Shown piece after piece: positions 20,671-31,310 of a stretch of 64,000 nt of DNA. Every line of letters begins with the position of its first letter. Within the stretch, counting starts at the first letter, position 1. The notes beneath the pieces are model-generated. The model was not told where the DNA came from, searched no databases, and saw only the letters and a program-made list of their open reading frames with translations. Origin of the DNA: Gracilaria domingensis (Eukaryota; Rhodophyta; Florideophyceae; Gracilariales; Gracilariaceae); contig VCMS01000221.1 of assembly GCA_022539475.1 (NCBI GenBank), forward strand, positions 29,838 through 93,837. Reading direction: 5' to 3'. The translations under genes and the position numbers were made by a program.

Positions 20671-23600
20671 ACTTGGGAGTCTCCCCTGTGAGAAAGGCGT
20701 ATTCTAAGCTGAAGTTAAAGACTCCCGAGGCGCCTCTGCTTCACTCCCTGGCTGGTAGAATCTTGACAAGGAAAATGGCTGCCACAGACGTGGATTCAGA
20801 ACACTATAGTGCTCTTCGTCGCCCGTGAGTACGGTCCCGAAATCTCCGTGCACCGGATAGAATCCTGGTAATGGCCAAGAGGAACTACAAAGTATATGCT
20901 GACCTTGGCCTCTCCGTCCAATTTATCGTTAGGCAATTAGCTGTCCTAGATACAAAAGCTGCTCCTAATTTGATCAACAAGAAGCTAATTCCGCCCGCTC
21001 TTCGGGGAACGATCCGTTTCGGCCCTGCTCTAAGCCTCGCCGATGCAAACAATAATCCGTTGAGAACGGCTGGTTACATTACACTCCTTGTCAGATTAGG
21101 AACTTGTTTGGTACAACTTGACTTTGTCGTCTGCAACTCATTGGCTGCCCCGATTATCCTCGGTTGTGATTTCTGCGATCGCTTCGTAAAAGCCATCCGC
21201 CCGCGGAAACGCCAAATGGAAATGGAAGACGGATCAGTCCTGCCGATTTTTCGGAAACCGCTGCGAGCCGCAACGCCGAAACACGTGCCGCTACCAGCCG
21301 CGCAGCAAGCCTCCAACGATGGCATGGCGCCGACCAAACTACAGCTCTCGAAGTACGTGCAGCTGCCACTAGAGTCCCAGGTATTGGTCGATGTCACCAC
21401 CAAGCAATGGGGTGTCCACACAGTACAACCGTTGCCGGCTTAATATGAACAGCGCCAAATCGCTCTTGCGAATGGAGTGGTAACTATTCAACCAGATCAA
21501 CCCTTCAAGGTTAGGTCGCCAACTCTGGAAAGCCCACTGAGTGGCTGGTAAAGAACCAAGTGATTGGTACAGCGCTGCCACACCCGACTGCGGTCGTCCC
21601 AACGAAGATCCCTATCGCAAAGGTTCTCGGAGTGTCGGACCCTAAGGAGGGGGAGCATAGCGCTGAATCGCGAGTTAGTGAAGCCGTGGACACGGATGAA
21701 ACCCAAAAGGACTCGGGTCAGAACAAGCTGAAACCCTTGGAGATTAGCCCTGTACCGCCTGCCAGTGATTTGAAGGATCCTGTTGAGGAATTGATGAAGC
21801 TAGATTTGGAGCAAGTACCAGAATCCCATCGGGAGAAGGTACGTGAGATGTTGCCTAAAATTACCCCCATCTGAAACGGCACCCTAGGAACGATTGGGGT
21901 AACTGAACACTGTATCGACCTTTTTCCGAATACTCGGCCTATCGCGCAACATCCCTATCGGGCCGAACCGAAAGCTCGGGAAGAAGAGAAATCTCAAGTC
22001 GAGAAGATGTTGAGGGCTGGCGTTATTGAGGCCGCTCAATCCCCGTGGGCGTCACCTGTAGTGCTAGTTCCGAAACCGGACCGATCTTGGAGATTTGGTA
22101 TCGATTACCGAAAGTTGAATGCGGTTACAGTGAAAGATGTATATCCGATACCCCGGATGGACGAATATATCGACTCTCTGGGGAGCGCGAACGTATTCAC
22201 TACCCTTGATGCTAACTGGGGATATTGGCAGGTCCCATCAGAGAGGAAGACCGGGACAAGACAGCATTCGTCTGCCATCAAGGCCTATACCGTTTCCGTA
22301 GAATGCTCTTTGGGTTAACTAATGCACCCGCTACTTTCCAGCGTGCGGTTGATATCCTGTTAGCACGATTTAAGTGGACCACATGTTTGGTGTATCTGAA
22401 CGATATCGTCGTTCTTTTGAACAATCTGGATGACCACCTAGCCCATGTCCGGGATTTCATGAGAGTACTGTGTGATGCAGGAATTACACTAAAACTCAAG
22501 AAGTGCGAGTTCTTCACCGAGTCGGTTAAGTATCTGGGTCACATAATCCGTCCCGGAAAACTCTCAGTCGATGAGGTACGGGTCAAATCCTTGAAGGAGG
22601 CTAAGCACCCGAGGACTCAAACAGAGTTGCGATCCTTCTTAGGACTGTGTAACGTCTACACACGTTTCGTTCCGAACTTTGCGGACATTGTTTCACCATT
22701 GAATAATCTCCTTACGAAAGGAAAACCTGTTGAATTGGACCCCTTTGGAGGTGCAGAGGCCTCGGCTTCTACGGCATTGGTCGACGCCGTAAGGTCACCG
22801 CCAATTTTGGCTCTCCCCAAACCTGGGTTACCCTATGAGGTCGATACCGACGCTAGCACGAACCAGGTTGGGTGCGCTTTGTTTCAAACGACGAGACGGG
22901 GAAACGACACCCTATTGGGTACTGGTCGAGATCGCTGAACGTCCACGAACGGAATTACTCGGTGTCCGAGAAGGAATGTCTAGCCGTGGTCTGGGCATTG
23001 TCTACTCCCAGGCCATATTTGATGGGAACTCACTTTATGGTGCACACTGACCACAAGTGCCTTCGTTGGCTCATGGAAATCACCAAACCATCGGGACGCT
23101 TGATGCGTTGGAGGCTCCGACTGTCGGAATTTGACTTCAAAGTCGTGTACAAGAAGGGCTCCCTCAACTTGTAGGCAGACGCACTATCCCGTTTGGGCAC
23201 AGCAGCTGAAGCAGAGCCTACCGAGGACAATGATATCCCATGCTTTATGGTTGGTGACCTCGATGGAAGTACTGAAATCCTGTCGGATGACGTGTGTGAC
23301 GATATTCTCGCCACACGAACCGTTGAACCGGGTGCCGTGTCATTTATACCCATCACGCCCGAGGAGATGATACGAGAACAACAGACGGATCCCTTTTGTA
23401 CCCAGGTACGAGCCCGTCTGAACGATGGATACGACTTACCTTCTCAGGTGTACGATCAAGGTTACCTAGTAAGGAAGGTGTCAACGAACCCATGAATATT
23501 GGTGCCGCACTCCTTGCAGAATCGCGTCCTTCATCTTTCTTACTACGTGAAGTTGGGAGCCCACCCGGGGGGATGGAAGTTGTATCTCACACTGAGAAAA

Positions 23601-25150
23601 GATTTTTACTGGCCGGCAATGGCATTTGACTGCTATGCAGTACGCCGATCTTGTCAGGAATGTGCTAAGAACGACATCAAACTGAGGAAGCACTCCAAGA
23701 AGTTAAAGATATTTCCCGCGAGGGCGCCGCTCGAGTCTGTCGCCATTGACATTCTAGGCGAATTGATCAAAACCTCGCAAGGGAATCAAAACCTCCTGGT
23801 AATTACCGATCGCTTCTCGAAGCTGGTACGGACTGTGCCGCTTAAGCGGATAACTGCTGCCGCCGTGGCTCAGGCGTTTGTCACCCACTGGGTCTTTGTC
23901 CATGGACCACCGGTACACTTACTCTCCGACAACGGCTCTCAGTTTACGTCAAATTCTTTCAAGACGTGTGTCGCATCCTGGATATTAGGAATCTATTTAC
24001 AACAACGTATCATCCCCAAACTAATGGTCAAGCAGAGAGATTTAACCGAACCATTCTTGGTGAATTGAGATCTTACGTTCGGAACACCCCAAGACTTGGT
24101 ATCTGTACACTGACGCAATCACATATGCGTATAATACCCAAGTACATCGGGTTACGTCTTTGTCCCCTTTCGAGTTGGTCCTGTCAAGGAGACCGCCTCC
24201 TTGCCATTAAGGCACAGCCAACTATGGGCGAATATTCGACACCAAAGCTACATCGCGACGCGTGGAAGAAATGGTTAACCATGATGGTGCCTAATGCTCA
24301 ACGCTCTATGGAGAAGGCTCAACTCGCTTACAAGCGCAACTTGGATAGTCAAATTCGCAGGCCGCTACCGCAACTGCGGGCTGGTGATTACCTGTTTCTC
24401 AGGAAAGAGTACTATAATCCTGAGAAGGAGAAGCGTCATAAGCTCTCCCCGATCGCCAGTGGCCCCTATCGGGTAGTATCGGAACAGGAGACGACCGTCG
24501 TGCTAGATATCGATAATCAGCACGAGCGGGTATCGCGAGATCGAGTGTATCGCGCCTCAAGCCCTATCCAGGAAGTTCTCGCAAGGCCGAGTACCGGAAA
24601 TGGCTCACCGCCGCACCAACAGACCGAACAATCGGGGGCTACTGCAAACCGCCCATCGGTTTTGCCCCACCCGCAACGCGGTCTCTCTGACTTGTCTAGT
24701 ACAACAGAGTTGCTCCACGATAACCCCAGACTCTCACGGGTTACACCTAGACCCTCTACCAAGTTGAATGAGATTCACCCCCCGTCTACGGTATTGGCGA
24801 CACATACGGAAGCCGTATCGTACCCTAAGGAGGGGGTAGACAGTGTAAATCGCGCTCCGGTTGCTCCGGCGTCCGTTAGACCTAACCGAGGTGTTGAATC
24901 ACAGAGTGAGACAGAATCCCTCTCTGGGAATGATCGCGCTGCCGCTGAGTCGCGTACATCCGAGATCTGGGCGAGGAATGAAGTCAGAAGAAGTGAAGAA
25001 TCCCGCGCAGGGAGTGCTACAGCTAAGAAAGTTAGTGGCCCCGTTGGGATGAAATCCAAGTCTTCGGAGCATACTGTATCTCGCTCGCGCAAACGCAGTG
25101 TCTCCGCCGACCCATTTGTGGGACGAGGCGACATGGGGAGCGATGCATAG
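20668..25150 (+). pseudogene. pol: Pol of element A: protease, RT, RNase H, integrase (inactive)
   Basis: Entered by -1 frameshifting. The protease motif at 20,946 reads LDTKAAPNLI where element 2 has LDTGAAPNLI, so the catalytic loop is spoiled. RT spans about 22,000-22,700, with its catalytic YLDD changed to YLND at 22,392. RNase H begins with DTDAS near 22,847. Integrase spans about 23,500-24,600 with an HHCC region, AIDILGE, SDNGSQF, and NGQAERFNRT in another frame. The C-terminal tail is Ser/Pro-rich and ends at 25,150. Stops include a TGA near 20,828 and a TAA at 21,441; frameshifts lie near 22,240, 22,900 and 23,960. The overall plan is Ty3/gypsy, chromovirus-like. Confidence 0.85.
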
Positions 25151-25453
25151 CCCACCTGGGAACAGCCCATAGCGGGAGGAAGAAGAAAAGAAGAATCCTT
25201 GTGGATTGTACTGGAAAGCTTGAAGAAGGAAGTGGTCAAGTCCCCTGAGAGCTATGCTGAAGCACACGGAACATGTCGAGGTACAGGACCCGTAAGCACG
25301 GTGAACGGTACCACATACGGTATGCATATGCAGCCCGACGGCGGGAGATTCGAGATTACCTGCTGTAAGCATACGCCATTGCAGGAGGATAGTGCACGCC
25401 GCTTGGCAACCGCCGGCAGGCGGGCCTGACACTGCAGATACTGTTCACGAGAC

Positions 25454-25770
25454 GTGTGGCTCGCTCGCGCGCCCGGGTGCGCCCAAATATCCGATGAAAA
25501 TGGAGTGCACCGCAGGTCATGCGCCGTGGCCCGACGTTCCGCCGCCCTGTGCAGGGAGTGCAGTACGCCACTTCTCCGTCACAACGGCTCTTCCGCGACA
25601 AATGTGAAGGTATTGACGCGTCACGAACGACACCGTTCGTCGATTAGTCTCCCGTTTGGGATAGAAAAGAGTTTGCCGGAAACCGGAGATTGAGAGCTTT
25701 CGATTGAGTTCTCTTGTGAGGCAATTGGACGCCCGTATCGGGAGTTAGCGCAATCTGTCGCGACGGCCTG
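25454..25770 (+). pseudogene. Small ORF conserved between pol and chromodomain
   Basis: The translation (RRSCAVARRSAALCREC, then LLRHNGSSAT-VKV, then a TGA at 25,691, then CEAIGRPYRELAQSV) matches the minus-strand ORF at 52,616-52,921 of element 2 over its length. It is in a different frame from the chromodomain, with the same offset in both elements. Possibly it links pol to the chromodomain through splicing or frameshifting. Function unknown. Confidence 0.4.
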
Positions 25771-25839
25771 AAGACAGTACGGACCACCCGTTCTCCGCCC
25801 CGAGAACCGGTTCGAAAGCCGAAGGAACTACTTCCTCGC

Positions 25840-26115
25840 TTGGGTTTTGCTAATTGTCACTCCCTGATGTCGGGAAAGGACAAGGAAGAAGCCGAAGATA
25901 ACGTACACCTGCAAGAATTCGTGGTACATCGTATCGTGGAACACGAGGAAAGCCCCAAAGGGCAACTACTGTATAGAGTCCGTTGGTACAGCTATCCCCC
26001 TGACGAGGACACTTGGGAGCCCATTGAACACATCCCTAGGTCCAAGGTCATGTCGTATCATCGCCGTACTCGGACGCCATTGCCTCCAAGCTTGGATAAC
26101 GCGATCGTCGGGTAG
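25840..26115 (+). CDS. Chromodomain protein of element A
   Basis: The ORF has an internal ATG at 25,867. Residues from about 28 read EFVVHRIVEHEES, then LLYRVRWYSYPPDEDTWEPIEHI and YHRR, a complete chromodomain with the aromatic-cage positions (F, W, and the W of TWEP region). Chromodomains of Ty3/gypsy integrases bind methylated histone H3 and steer insertion to heterochromatin. Unusually it is not fused to the integrase: about 690 bp and a stop separate them. The same layout occurs in elements 2 and 3. Confidence 0.8.
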   Translation: MGFANCHSLMSGKDKEEAEDNVHLQEFVVHRIVEHEESPKGQLLYRVRWYSYPPDEDTWEPIEHIPRSKVMSYHRRTRTPLPPSLDNAIVG

Positions 26116-26506
26116 CCCGCTTATCGGTGTGCTCTACTGTACTTGTGCCCGCCTTGTGGTTGGAAGAAAGAAGCTAGACGCTCGGAAGAGAAGAAAAAGA
26201 CCTAGGAGTAGGAAGGGATCCTCTGTATCATAAGAGAGATATAGTAGAACTACCGAATTATCGGGATACTTCCGTATTACGGAGAAGTAGAAACTCCCTA
26301 AAAAGAAATGAAGAAATCTGCACTATATGGCCAGGGACTGGAGGAGAAGTGAAAGAGGACAGATCCTGTTGAGGAAGAAGGAAGAAGAAGAAGCTCGTCG
26401 CCGAGAAGCATACCTCGACGAGGGTAAAGGAAACTTTGCCACTAGCTGGCTTTAACTGGAAACTATCACCAGACACTCAAAGATTGGAGGAAGACCTCAT
26501 GAGAGG
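26116..26506. other. Purine-rich spacer between convergent ORFs of element A
   Basis: About 390 bp between the end of the chromodomain ORF (+) and the end of the antisense ORF (-). It is rich in GAAGAAGG runs on the + strand. It would hold the 3' ends of two converging transcripts. Confidence 0.5.
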
Positions 26507-28567
26507 CTAACCGCCAGTGGAGGGAGCACCGCTTCCCGTATTGGAATTCTGCGCAAAGTACTCGCTCGCGAGAGCCGCGAGCCCCGCAACGGTTTTCATT
26601 CTCGGTGGAATCGCAATGCCATGAGCCTGGAGTTCAGCACGAAGGGGAGCCACACTCTCAGCCCAATTGGCAAGCTGAGTAGTGGGAGCGATCAAGGACC
26701 ATCCCGCAGGGGCTTGAACGCCCTCTATTGGGACCGCTGTTGCGTTAGGATCCGAGTTCGGAACTCCCGTCAGCTGTGCTAGCCGGGCTACGGTGGCAAT
26801 CTCATCATTGTCCAGCATTGGATCAGGTGCATCCGACGGAACGGCATAATCCTCGCGGAACACGAACCCTACTGGGTGACCGAACGGCATTGCGAGGGGC
26901 ATAGCCGCCATTGCAGTCGCTTGCTCCTCGGAGATGAACTGTCGCTCCCACGGGTCGTAGTTCACCCAGACCCCGGAACAGGTGGAAATTTGCCCCGGTG
27001 ATCGGTCGCGGAAACGCTCTCGCCTGTCAGGCTGCCAAGCTACCGGAACTCGGTCCCAATCGGCCTTGTCGATGACATCCAAAAATTCCCCAACCTCTTC
27101 GTGGTTAGCCTCGGAACCCAAGGGGGTAACGAGATCAATCCTTCGAAGGAGCCACCTCAGATTTGGAGGGAGATACCACAAACGGTAATGGTCATAGACA
27201 TCCCACAGGAGGTGAACCGCGACGCGGGCAGCCCACTTGGCAAGGACCAAAGACCAATAGCCCGAGTTGGGATTGTCTATCAACTGCGAACCGATGTAGT
27301 AGATACTCGGCAGGAGTTCAGCGAAACACTGCGCGGGGACCTCTACACGGCTCCACTACGACGGAAGGCCCACTTATCGGGAGTGAAAGGCATCGAAGCG
27401 CAAACGATCAACCTCCAAGTTTGGATATGGAACTAGGAGTCCCCTACGGGAGCGCGCATTCCGTTCGAACTGGACTCGTCTCTCAAAGTCATAGAGATCC
27501 TTGTTGTGTCTGTTACTCCTAGAGAGGTATCGGAACTCCGCGCTGAGCAAGGGACGACTCCATAAGAGAATATTAGGATCAACCTCACTGAAGTGGTATC
27601 GATGCTCCGCTTCCGGAAATTCCGCCAAGGCGTTACCGTAAGAAATCTTATTGTAGGTACGGTAGTGCGAGACGTCGAAGTCATACTCGGCCGGAATTGG
27701 ATGGTCATATTGCAATCTTCCAATTCTGGATTAAGCGAGTCGCGCCATATCCCCACGTGCGTTGTCAAGGGACTCTCCGCGATCGCAACGAAGCAAATGC
27801 GGCTCCACCGCTATGCGGGTCCGCCACTCTCGAGAGCGCACTGCATCTCGAGGAAGCCCACCTGGGAGTATTCCGTTCACGGCATAGGAATCCATGAGAG
27901 CATCATCTTCTACCGCTGTCGGGTTAAACCACGGAGCGCAAGAAAAGATCAACCCCTCACGTCGGGTGTCCCGGTTCACAAGGGACTCTCTACTAATCCA
28001 CCCACGAGGGTTCACCGTCAACGGTACGGCATGCTCGGCATTCCAGGCAATGGCGTTTGGGTCGTATGGCTGTTGCCTCGGAGCGACGGGAGGAGCCGGA
28101 GGTATCGGAAGAGGTGCCCCCGGATAGGGATAAGCTTCATAGAAGTTGAAAGGAGCTACCGCTTGCGGGATGTGTTGAGCCGAAGTTTGAGGATGCAGGA
28201 AACCGCGATGGTTGTACCCCGCGTAGGGTTGAACGAAGGGATCGCCGTACGGATTCCCCTGAAGGAGAGAAGCTGATTGAAAGCCACCAAAGTACTGTGG
28301 AAGACCCTGAAGAGGCTGTTCTTGTTGGGAAGCGCTGCCCGAGGGCACCTCAGACGCCGCTTGCGCAGCTGACGACGAGTTCCCCGTGAGCGGGTTGGTA
28401 TGGAACGGGTTTGGATTCATTGCTGTCGGAGGAGGAGAAGGATCAGTAGGCACTGGTAGTGAACGCCGAGGTATCGGAGGAGAGGAGGTAGTTGTATCCG
28501 AAGTTGGAGGCGAAAGCTGCTTGCGTGGGAGAACCGAGTGGTAGGTGGAACCCTGAGGGGACGTCAT
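26507..28567 (-). pseudogene. Antisense ORF of element A, 687 codons with three stops
   Basis: Read on the minus strand from ATG 28,567 to 26,507, this stays in a single frame for its entire length. It is interrupted only by three nonsense codons (TAA 27,728; TAA 27,371; TAG near 27,356, where element 2 has Trp). By eye it is roughly 80-85% identical to the intact 685-residue protein of element 2. The N-terminal 160 residues are Pro/Ser/Gln-rich. The rest is rich in Arg, Trp, Tyr and Leu with conserved blocks (NPRGWISRESLV, REWRTRIAVEPHLLR, SGYWSLVLA-WAARVAVHLLWDVYDH). No family recognised, and no membrane segment or zinc motif is convincing. Confidence 0.8.
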
Positions 28568-28620
28568 ATTTTTACTCCCGTTGTCGGTACTTTGCCGTCG
28601 CGATCGCGCTTGCGCTCGAA

Positions 28621-28636
28621 CCTAAGGAGAAGGAGA
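28621..28636 (+). promoter_or_regulatory. Polypurine tract of element A
   Basis: CCTAAGGAGAAGGAGA abuts the 3' LTR and is the expected primer for plus-strand synthesis. Closely similar tracts also occur inside pol at 21,640 and 24,823. Confidence 0.8.
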
Positions 28637-29653
28637 TGTGGAGCAACGGCTTTCCGCTATCGGATGCATCATGTCGCTCATAATGAGATGGTACCGATGG
28701 CCGGTGACGTGGCGAAGTTATGAAAACTCCCTTTAATTTTGGGCAATTTCTGGAGGGTTTTAACGGAACCTCGATAGCTGGATCCTCTGTAGGAAGTGGA
28801 TAGTAAGTGGAATAGTTGGCGACGTGTGAAAGTCAGCCTGCAGATAGTTGTGCCACACCCGCTGGGAATTACCCCATCCCCTGACAGTGGGTTGTCCACG
28901 TGTAGAACCTTCGAGAGGTGTGCACCGTAGACATAGTAATAGTATATATGATTGGGTGATCTCACCCTTGAGCCTCCAAGTAAATGGACAACTGAGTTGG
29001 CACTCAAGTCGAATCCTGTTCAGGACCGGGCCATAGTAGCTTGCTGCCTACGTAGGTCTAAGACTGCGCCTGTAGAGTAACCACGACTGGTATCGGCACT
29101 ACTACCCCTTAGGGTCACTAAGGAAGCACTTGTGACGCCATCCTTGGATCTTTGATTGTCTTTACCGTTGTATCGGTTGTCTTTTGTTGTTTCTTGTTCT
29201 GTTGTTGTTGTTAATTCTTGTTGTTGTCACTCTGCTGGGTCTCGTTGTTTACACTTGTTCACCTGGTTCAGGTATCGCTTCCGCTCCAGTATTGGGTTCA
29301 CTCTTGGCGCCTTTGAGTGCGTCGCCCCGCTGTCGGACCTGTTCCCGCCGGTTGGCACGGTCCGTAGCTCTACTCCGGTGGTTTCTACCGTGAGCTTTCC
29401 CCCGTTTACAGGGTCCCCTTTCTCTTCCCTCTGTTCAGGTTCGGATCACCCTCCGTCTCTGGATCTGCACCGTTCTTTGCATTCCACGTCTGTAGGTATA
29501 GCCAGGCACCGTCTCCGGTCTTACACCCGGCTTTTCACTCGACTCGAGTACGGACAGAGGGTTCTATGGCTGAGCCTACCTCTCACAGGGAGTAGGACTC
29601 AGATATCTTAGTGGAGATTCCCCATAGCATTTATCGCAGGGTTTTGCTCTACA
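28637..29653 (+). repeat. 3' LTR of element A
   Basis: 1017 bp; same ends as the 5' LTR, with scattered differences, so the insertion is not very recent. Confidence 0.9.
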
Positions 29654-30348
29654 GTCACCACCGTTCTGGAACATGGATCGGTTCGGAACCCATATGAGAC
29701 AAGGACCAATCCTATCTCTCTTAATTTTTCTCGCGCAGGTATCCTCATGTGGGAATCATTTACAATTGTTCCACAAGCTAATCGAATCCCCATGTCATTC
29801 TAGAATCACCCTGTACGGGATACTCGCCCATCACTAACTGCTTTATTATGTTCTCGACAACGTTTTCAGGTTGCGAGGAACACCCTTCTCTGTGAACGTG
29901 CTTTTCCACTACTTGTTCCTTAAAGGAACACGACCCTGTCTGGGACAGTTTGGCTTGTTCGTTGGACAACGTACACGTTTTGAAAGTCTTGACTACCCTC
30001 ACGGGACTCTTTCTATGCTCTACTTCACTTCTTTTGGAGTCGTGCAGGATTTTGCGCACTGTATCATTTGCGTCGGTTCCGCTCACGCAGTGCGCTCGCC
30101 CAAGAAGGGGAGGGGTTGGTTGAACATGCGATACGGTCGTGAAATAACCGAAACGGTTCAAGCCCCAATTTGGGAATCGAACTAATCTCAACCCGTTTTT
30201 CGTTGATTCTTCGCATTAGTTTATGCCTGAAAAGTACACCCTTCTGGGATTTAATCGCTTTCCCTTGAATTTCTTGTCGGGCAACGCGGTTATTCTTTTC
30301 CGTTTTCCCTGATGGTCTTTCCTTTCCTTTTATCTTTGATGAACCCTT
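29654..30348. other. Element B internal sequence between A and the integrase remnant
   Basis: No clear coding frame. It carries several CCC-N-GGGA motifs (29,809, 29,934, 29,996, 30,164, 30,239, 30,344) and one internal polypurine-like CCCAAGAAGGGGAG at 30,099. The RT region of B should lie here or nearby and is missing. Confidence 0.5.
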
Positions 30349-31310
30349 TTGGGACGACTCAGGCATTTCGTGTCTGAGCACGAGCAAGACTGGGATGATT
30401 TCGCCCATTCCTTGGTCTTCGCCTACAACTCCCAGGTTCATGGAACCACAGGGACGACACCTTTTGACTTGGTTCTAACGCGACACCCACCTGGGATCGT
30501 CGTGGACGTCCCAACTACCGCTAGCTCCCCGGCTGGGTCTGAAAATCCGAATTCGGTCGCAGTGAAACGTTGGACACGCGCGCGTATTCGGTATCCCCTT
30601 TCGAAGGCCGAAGCGACAATGGACCGTGTCCAGCGGAGCTACAAGACCCACTTCGATTCCCGTGTACGGGCTCAGCTCTCATTTTCCCCTGGGGACTGCG
30701 TCTTTTTAGACCCTCTGCGGAAAACAACGGAGACTGCGGAGGAAGAAAGTATCTCCCGCAAGCTCCTTCCTAGGACAACTGATCCCTTTCGGGTTGTCAA
30801 AGCTACAGACACAACCGTGACCATCTTGGACGGCGACCTGCATGACACGGTCTCCATCGACCGTATGATGAAAGCCCCAGGGGGCCTGACGCGGCGGAGT
30901 CACCGACGACACAGCCGGAGTCGCCTCAGCCTGCATTAGTCCCACAGGGAACGCCGACGCAGGTTTCCGAGACGTCTGAACCCACTGGGAACGCTCTTTC
31001 TGAGCCAAAGTCTACTGGTCCTAAACAGGTCTCGGTCGATCCCACGACCTTGGCTGAACCCTCTGGGATACCTCATCCAGACGTGGAATTGCCGCCTGAA
31101 CTCCTCGAGGAGGAAGGCGATGATTCCCGCGAATTGGTCGTAGAAAAAGTCCTCGACGAGGGAGTGACCACCGATCGGTGCTGTATGGTCAAATTCCGAT
31201 GGTACGGTTAACCACCTTCGAGAGACTCCTGGGAGCCCCTCAACAACATTCCCTTTAACTTTGTCGCCCGCTTTCGCGCGCGACGCGACCGCGCACGCTC
31301 GCGCGACTGA
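30349..31310 (+). pseudogene. Integrase C-terminus and chromodomain of element B
   Basis: The first frame (30,349-30,939) reads LRHFVSEHEQDWDDFAHSLVFAYNSQVHGTTG..PFDLVLTRHPPG, the end of a Ty3/gypsy integrase core, and then an integrase C-terminal region. After a frameshift near 30,885 the sense passes to a Pro/Thr/Glu-rich linker. A chromodomain follows (ELVVEKVLDEG, VKFRWYG, stop at 31,208, then DSWEPLNNIPFNFV). Here, unlike in element A, the chromodomain follows the integrase directly. The catalytic part of the integrase is missing upstream. Confidence 0.75.

Larger units (their letters stand above)
17336..29653 (+). mobile_element. Element A: chromodomain Ty3/gypsy element with an antisense ORF
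   Basis: LTRs lie at 17,336-18,353 and 28,637-29,653 (TGTGRAGCAACGG...TTTGCTCTACA). The flanks are GTGAC on the left and GTCAC on the right, a 5-bp duplication with one mismatch. Order: PBS, gag with a CCHC knuckle, -1 slippery site, protease, RT, RNase H, integrase, small conserved ORF, chromodomain ORF, antisense ORF, PPT, LTR. It is inactive: the protease DTG is DTK, RT YLDD is YLND, and there are several frameshifts and stops. It lies inside the gag of element B. Confidence 0.9.

Noticed and set aside
17331-29658. Perfect target duplication around element A
   Set aside because: Flanks are GTGAC and GTCAC, which differ at one base; I keep it as a probable but imperfect duplication.
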